Of a DNA stretch of 64,000 nt, positions 57,717 through 64,000 are shown one piece after another; within the stretch, counting starts at the first letter, position 1; every line of letters starts with the position of its first letter. The notes under the pieces were generated by a model. That model searched no databases. It saw only the letters and a program-made list of their open reading frames with translations, and was not told the origin of the DNA. The position numbers and the translations under genes are program-made. This DNA is from Chloroflexota bacterium (lineage in GTDB: Bacteria > Chloroflexota > Limnocylindria > Limnocylindrales > CSP1-4), in the NCBI GenBank assembly GCA_919901745.1, contig CAKKPP010000005.1, forward strand, positions 33,850 to 97,849, in the 5' to 3' direction.

Positions 57717-58709
57717 ATGAAACCCACCGTCAGCGGTCCCGCAGCCCTCGCCATCGCTGCCCTCCTCTTCGCCGCCTGCACCGGGGGTGGCCCAGGTGGA
57801 GCCAGCCCAACCCCCCCACCGGCCGACGCAACCCCCCCACCAGCAGCCAGTGAGCCGGCCCCGAGCCCGGCTCCCGCCGTCGACCAATACGTCGTCAACG
57901 CTGCCGACTTTGTCGCGGCGGCCGACTGGGACACCAAGAAGACGATCACGATCGACATGTCGGAGTTCGCCTTCACGCCCAAGGACATCACCCTCGAGGC
58001 GGGCCAGCCGTACATCCTCGAGGTCATCAACACGGGCACGGTCAAGCACGAATTCACGGCCGAGGACTTCTTCCGGACGGTCGCCACGCGCAAGGCCGAG
58101 ACCGCCGAGAGCGAGGTGAAGGTGCCCTTCTTTACCGAGATCGAGGTCTTCGCCGGCAAGAAGGCTGACCTGTACCTCATCCCGCTCATCCCCGGCACGT
58201 ACACGCTCGTGTGCGAGATCGAGGGCCACTACGAGGCCGGCATGTTCGGCACGATCACCGTCACCGGCGAGACACCGGCTGCGCCGGCAATCGAGCTTGC
58301 CGATGTCGCGGTGGGACCGTGGGCCCATGACGGCCCCGCTCTCGTGAAGTCGACCGACTGGGCCAAGCAGCAGGAGCTGACCATCGACCTGTCCGAGTAC
58401 GCGTTCACACCCAAGGAGTTCAACCTGACCGCCGGCCAGCCGTACGTGCTCAAGGTCGTCAACCAGGGCGCGGTGAAGCACGAGTTCACGGCCGAAGCCT
58501 TCTTCGGCGCGGTTGCCTTCCGCAAGGCCGAGGACGCTTCCGCCGAGTTCAAGGCATGGGCTCCGCGCGAGGTCGAAGTCTTCGCCGGGCAGCAGATCGA
58601 GGTATTCCTCATCCCGACACAGACCGGGACGTACCAGCTCGTGTGCGAGATCGAAGGCCACTTCGAGGCCGGCATGTTCGGCACGATCACGGTGACAGCC
58701 GCGTCGTGA
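57717..58709 (+). CDS. Tandem-cupredoxin lipoprotein
   Basis: 330 residues from the ATG at 57717, with GAGG upstream. A lipoprotein signal ends in LLFAAC (about 20), followed by a Pro/Ala linker to about 55. Two closely similar cupredoxin domains follow, about 65-180 and 205-328, each starting with an ITIDMSEFAFTPKDITLEAGQPY-like strand, and each with copper ligands His (VKHEFTAE) and Cys, His, Met (VCEIEGHYEAGM, VCEIEGHFEAGM). The internal duplication is clear. It is anchored outside the membrane and may shuttle electrons or store copper. A strong terminator follows. Confidence 0.88.
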   Translation: MKPTVSGPAALAIAALLFAACTGGGPGGASPTPPPADATPPPAASEPAPSPAPAVDQYVVNAADFVAAADWDTKKTITIDMSEFAFTPKDITLEAGQPYILEVINTGTVKHEFTAEDFFRTVATRKAETAESEVKVPFFTEIEVFAGKKADLYLIPLIPGTYTLVCEIEGHYEAGMFGTITVTGETPAAPAIELADVAVGPWAHDGPALVKSTDWAKQQELTIDLSEYAFTPKEFNLTAGQPYVLKVVNQGAVKHEFTAEAFFGAVAFRKAEDASAEFKAWAPREVEVFAGQQIEVFLIPTQTGTYQLVCEIEGHFEAGMFGTITVTAAS

Positions 58710-58730
58710 CCTGGTTCGACCGTACGCTCA

Positions 58731-58763
58731 GATGCCCGTCACCCGCTCCGGGTGGCGGGCATC
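58731..58763 (+). terminator. Strong terminator hairpin
   Basis: GATGCCCGTCACCCG / CGGGTGGCGGGCATC, a 15-bp stem with one G-T pair and a three-base loop, 21 bases after the cupredoxin stop, followed by TCCTGTT. Confidence 0.75.
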
Positions 58764-58863
58764 TCCTGTTGGGTCGCCGTCGTCGTGGGCCGGGCCCCGG
58801 CTCGATCCAGGCAGCCGGAGCCCGGCGGATCCGGAATGAGTCCACAGGAATGCGTCCATTCGT

Positions 58864-58893
58864 TTGACGCCGGACCCATGTGGCCGCTAGCAT
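58864..58893 (+). promoter_or_regulatory. Promoter of the SAM riboswitch transcript
   Basis: -35 TTGACG at 58864-58869, an 18-base spacer and -10 TAGCAT at 58888-58893. The riboswitch begins 21 bases later, consistent with a start near 58900. Confidence 0.65.
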
Positions 58894-58913
58894 CCATGCA
58901 CAACTGAATAGTG

Positions 58914-59016
58914 CTTATCAAGAGTGGCGGAGGGACCGGCCCGATGAAGCCACGACAACCTACCGGCGTCGCGTCGGCAAGGTGCCAATTCCGGGCAGGT
59001 CCTCCTGCGAGATAAG
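58914..59016 (+). promoter_or_regulatory. SAM-I riboswitch (S box)
   Basis: The closing P1 helix is CTTATC (58914-58919) with GATAAG (59011-59016). Inside are the conserved blocks AGAGTGGCGGAGGGAC, GGCCCGATGAAGCC, CGACAACC and AGGTGCCAATTCC, in the right order. S-adenosylmethionine binding closes P1 and allows the terminator behind it. It lies before a threonine-synthase-like gene, not a usual methionine gene. Confidence 0.95.
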
Positions 59017-59029
59017 GGAACTCCCCCGA

Positions 59030-59055
59030 GACCCTTCCGCCGGAAGGGTCTTTCC
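59030..59055 (+). terminator. Intrinsic terminator of the SAM riboswitch
   Basis: GACCCTTCC / GGAAGGGTC with a three-base loop, then TTTCC. It lies 13 bases after P1 and about 80 before the coding start, the place of an expression-platform terminator. Confidence 0.85.
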
Positions 59056-59133
59056 GTTCCCCGGTCCCGATCCTCCGTCCGCAGTGCCCTGGCGAGTGTG
59101 TCGAGCGCGTCCAGGCAGGACCAGGAGACCATC

Positions 59134-60462
59134 GTGACGACGCAGATCGAAACCCCTCCGCCGAGGAGCGTTGGCCCGGCCCCGCGCGAGGCCCCCGGTG
59201 AGGCCCGTGTTCGGCTCGCGTGCCGGCGGTGTGGCCTGCCCGTCGCCCTCGGTCCGGTGTACGTCTGCGCAGCCTGCTTCGGTCCGCTCGAGGTCGCCTA
59301 CGACCTCGACAGCCTCCGGGAGTCGATCCATGCCGACACGATCGAGGCTCGCCCGCCCGGAGTGTGGCGCTATCGAGAGTTGCTGCCGGTCGACCCACCG
59401 AGCCGCGGTCTCGCCGTCGGATCGACGCCGCTGGTCAATGGGACACGTCTCGGTGCGGCGATCGGGATCGACCGGCTCTGGCTCAAGGACGACACCCGCA
59501 ACCCGAGCCTCTCGTTCAAGGATCGACCCGTTGCCATGGCCGCCGCGGCGGTGGAGCGGTTCGGCATGGGCACACTGGCGTGCGCGTCAACGGGCAACCT
59601 CGCTGGAGCGACCGCCGCCGCGGCAGCCGCCCTCGGGATCCCCGCGTACGTGTTCATCCCCGCAGACCTGGAGCCGGCGAAGATCGATCACGCGCTGGCC
59701 TACGGCGCGACCGTTGTTCCGATCGAAGGCACCTACGACGACGTCAACCGGATCTGCCTGGAGGTCGCCGACGAGACCGGCTGGGGCTTCGTCAACATCA
59801 ACCTCCGGCCGTTCTACGCCGAGGGCAGCAAGACGCTGGCGTTCGAGATCGCCGAGTCCCTGGGCTGGCGAACGCCGGATGTGATCGTGGCGCCGATCGC
59901 CTCGGGTGCGATGTTCACCAAGCTCGCCAAGGGCTTCGATGAGCTCGCCGCCGTGGGGCTCATCGAGCGACGCCCCATCCGCCTCGTCGGCGGGCAGGCC
60001 GCCGGCTGCGCTCCGGTCGCGACGGCCTGGGAGAGCGGCAGCGACATCGTCGAGCCCGTGCGCTTCCCCGACACCATCGTCCGCTCGCTCGCGATCGGAA
60101 ATCCGGCCGATGGCGGTTATGCCGTCGAGTTGGCCCGCGGTTCGGGCGGCTCGATCGAGGCGATTCCCGACGAGGTCACCGCCGCGACGATCCGCGACGT
60201 GGCTCGCCTCGAGGGAATCTTCACCGAGACGGCCGGCGGGGTGACGGTCGCTGCGGCCGCCGCGGCCCGACGACGCGGGGTGATCGGGCCAGATGACGAG
60301 GTGGTCGCGCTGCTGACCGGAAATGGGCTCAAGACGCCCGACGCTCGGCAGTTCGGCGTCGACCCGCGCCCGCACCGGGCCGGTCCCGGCGAGCCGGGGC
60401 TCGCACCCGCACTGCCGCCGCGGTTCGGCGAGGTCCTCGCGTGGCTGGAGCAGGGCTCGTGA
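59134..60462 (+). CDS. Threonine-synthase-like PLP enzyme under SAM riboswitch control
   Basis: 442 residues from the GTG at 59134, with CAGGAG six bases upstream; GTG 59098 has no site. An N-terminal zinc ribbon (CRRCGLPV, CAACFGPLEVAYD, about 30-52) precedes a PLP fold-II domain: Lys in NPSLSFKDRPVAMAAA (about 129), ASTGNLAGATAAAAAALG, PIASGAMFTKLAKGF, LTGNGLKTPDA. Threonine synthase acts on O-phosphohomoserine with water. Here SAM control and the overlapping sulfur-carrier gene suggest that sulfide from a thiocarboxylate may replace water and give homocysteine. That is a hypothesis; ordinary threonine synthase remains possible. Confidence 0.85.
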   Translation: MTTQIETPPPRSVGPAPREAPGEARVRLACRRCGLPVALGPVYVCAACFGPLEVAYDLDSLRESIHADTIEARPPGVWRYRELLPVDPPSRGLAVGSTPLVNGTRLGAAIGIDRLWLKDDTRNPSLSFKDRPVAMAAAAVERFGMGTLACASTGNLAGATAAAAAALGIPAYVFIPADLEPAKIDHALAYGATVVPIEGTYDDVNRICLEVADETGWGFVNINLRPFYAEGSKTLAFEIAESLGWRTPDVIVAPIASGAMFTKLAKGFDELAAVGLIERRPIRLVGGQAAGCAPVATAWESGSDIVEPVRFPDTIVRSLAIGNPADGGYAVELARGSGGSIEAIPDEVTAATIRDVARLEGIFTETAGGVTVAAAAAARRRGVIGPDDEVVALLTGNGLKTPDARQFGVDPRPHRAGPGEPGLAPALPPRFGEVLAWLEQGS

Positions 60463-60731
60463 GCGCGGTGCGCATCCCACCCGTGCTGCGCACGGCGACG
60501 GGCGGCCAGAAACAGGTCGTGGCGGGTGGCGCCACCGTCGGCGAGGTGCTGCAGTCACTGGTGGCCGCGTACCCCGCCCTGGAGCAGCAACTCCTCGCGC
60601 CGGACGGGTCGTTGAACCGGTTCGTCAACGTGTTCCTCAACGACACGGACATCCGTCACCTGGACGCGCTGGCGACTCCGGTCGTCGACCGGGACACGGT
60701 TGTGCTGCTCCCCGCGATGGCCGGCGGCTGA
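60459..60731 (+). CDS. MoaD/ThiS-type ubiquitin-like sulfur carrier
   Basis: 90 residues from a GTG that overlaps the preceding stop (GTGA). The beta-grasp fold is seen in RIPPVLRTATGG, TVGEVLQSLVAAYPALEQQLL, LNRFVNVFLNDTDIRHLD and the end VVLLPAMAGG. The C-terminal Gly-Gly is exactly at the end, as needed for adenylation and thiocarboxylation. No moaE, thiG or E1 gene is next to it. Translational coupling to the PLP enzyme suggests a dedicated sulfur donor, as CysO is for CysM. Confidence 0.9.
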   Translation: MSAVRIPPVLRTATGGQKQVVAGGATVGEVLQSLVAAYPALEQQLLAPDGSLNRFVNVFLNDTDIRHLDALATPVVDRDTVVLLPAMAGG

Positions 60732-60787
60732 CCGGGGCGAGGTCCAGGGCCGGCTGATCGCTCCGTTGCAGGCCCGGGTCGTCTCTG

Positions 60788-64000
<3,213 letters not shown>

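Overview
The window is 64 kb of very GC-rich, densely packed bacterial chromosome with no insertion sequence, phage or CRISPR. The gene set is that of a free-living aerobic heterotroph: an aa3-type cytochrome oxidase, a two-subunit 2-oxoacid:ferredoxin oxidoreductase, tyrosine and proline catabolism, many cupredoxins, and ECF sigma factors paired with a zinc-less membrane anti-sigma-like protein. My best guess is an uncultured Chloroflexota lineage (Limnocylindria/Ellin6529-like), with Actinobacteriota as the alternative. This is inference; no rRNA or marker tree is available here. At least eight genes have a TAnnnT box 6-9 nt before the start codon, which suggests frequent leaderless transcription.

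Layout. 1-204 is the start of a gene encoding near-identical 17-residue repeats, cut by the window edge. 359-6466 (minus) is one tightly overlapping operon: CBS protein, KorA, KorB, zinc-ribbon CBS protein, degenerate receiver, M24 peptidase, hypothetical protein. 6556-9095 holds a DMT exporter, an HpcH/HpaI aldolase and an acetyltransferase. 9638-24231 mixes tyrosine breakdown genes (hppD, hmgA, a FAH-family hydrolase) with a D-threonine-aldolase-like enzyme, a cupin-cyclase fusion, a DrrAB-like ABC exporter and four ECF sigma genes. One sigma gene has lost region 4 and runs in frame into a VapB-type antitoxin followed by a PIN toxin. 24356-31697 carries DinB proteins, a DUF5317-like membrane protein, an operon of proC, double-DinB, S9 peptidase and proline dehydrogenase, a methyltransferase and a ferredoxin.

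31764-39014 holds a cupredoxin lipoprotein, a polyamine-type ABC importer (order A-D-B-C), a DksA-like protein, threonine dehydratase and CtaG. 39211-46160 is the cytochrome oxidase operon (II, I, III, IV-like, a cupredoxin-tailed membrane protein, a TlpA-like thioredoxin) followed by an ABC exporter. Then come an alpha/beta-hydrolase remnant, initiator tRNA-Met, an anchored alginate-lyase-like protein, an MFS transporter and PEP carboxylase. 52361-57527 has two two-component systems, one OmpR-type and one NarL-type, separated by a tiny zinc protein. 57717-58709 is a tandem cupredoxin lipoprotein.

The end of the window has a SAM-I riboswitch with terminator controlling a threonine-synthase-like PLP enzyme overlapping a MoaD/ThiS-type sulfur carrier. 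This may be a protein-thiocarboxylate route to homocysteine. It is followed by the convergent 3' part of glutamate synthase large subunit.

The most unusual items are the SAM riboswitch/threonine synthase/sulfur-carrier unit, the sigma-antitoxin fusion, the 17-residue repeat protein, the three-member anti-sigma-like family, and the cupredoxin domain shared by CoxB and a neighbouring membrane protein.
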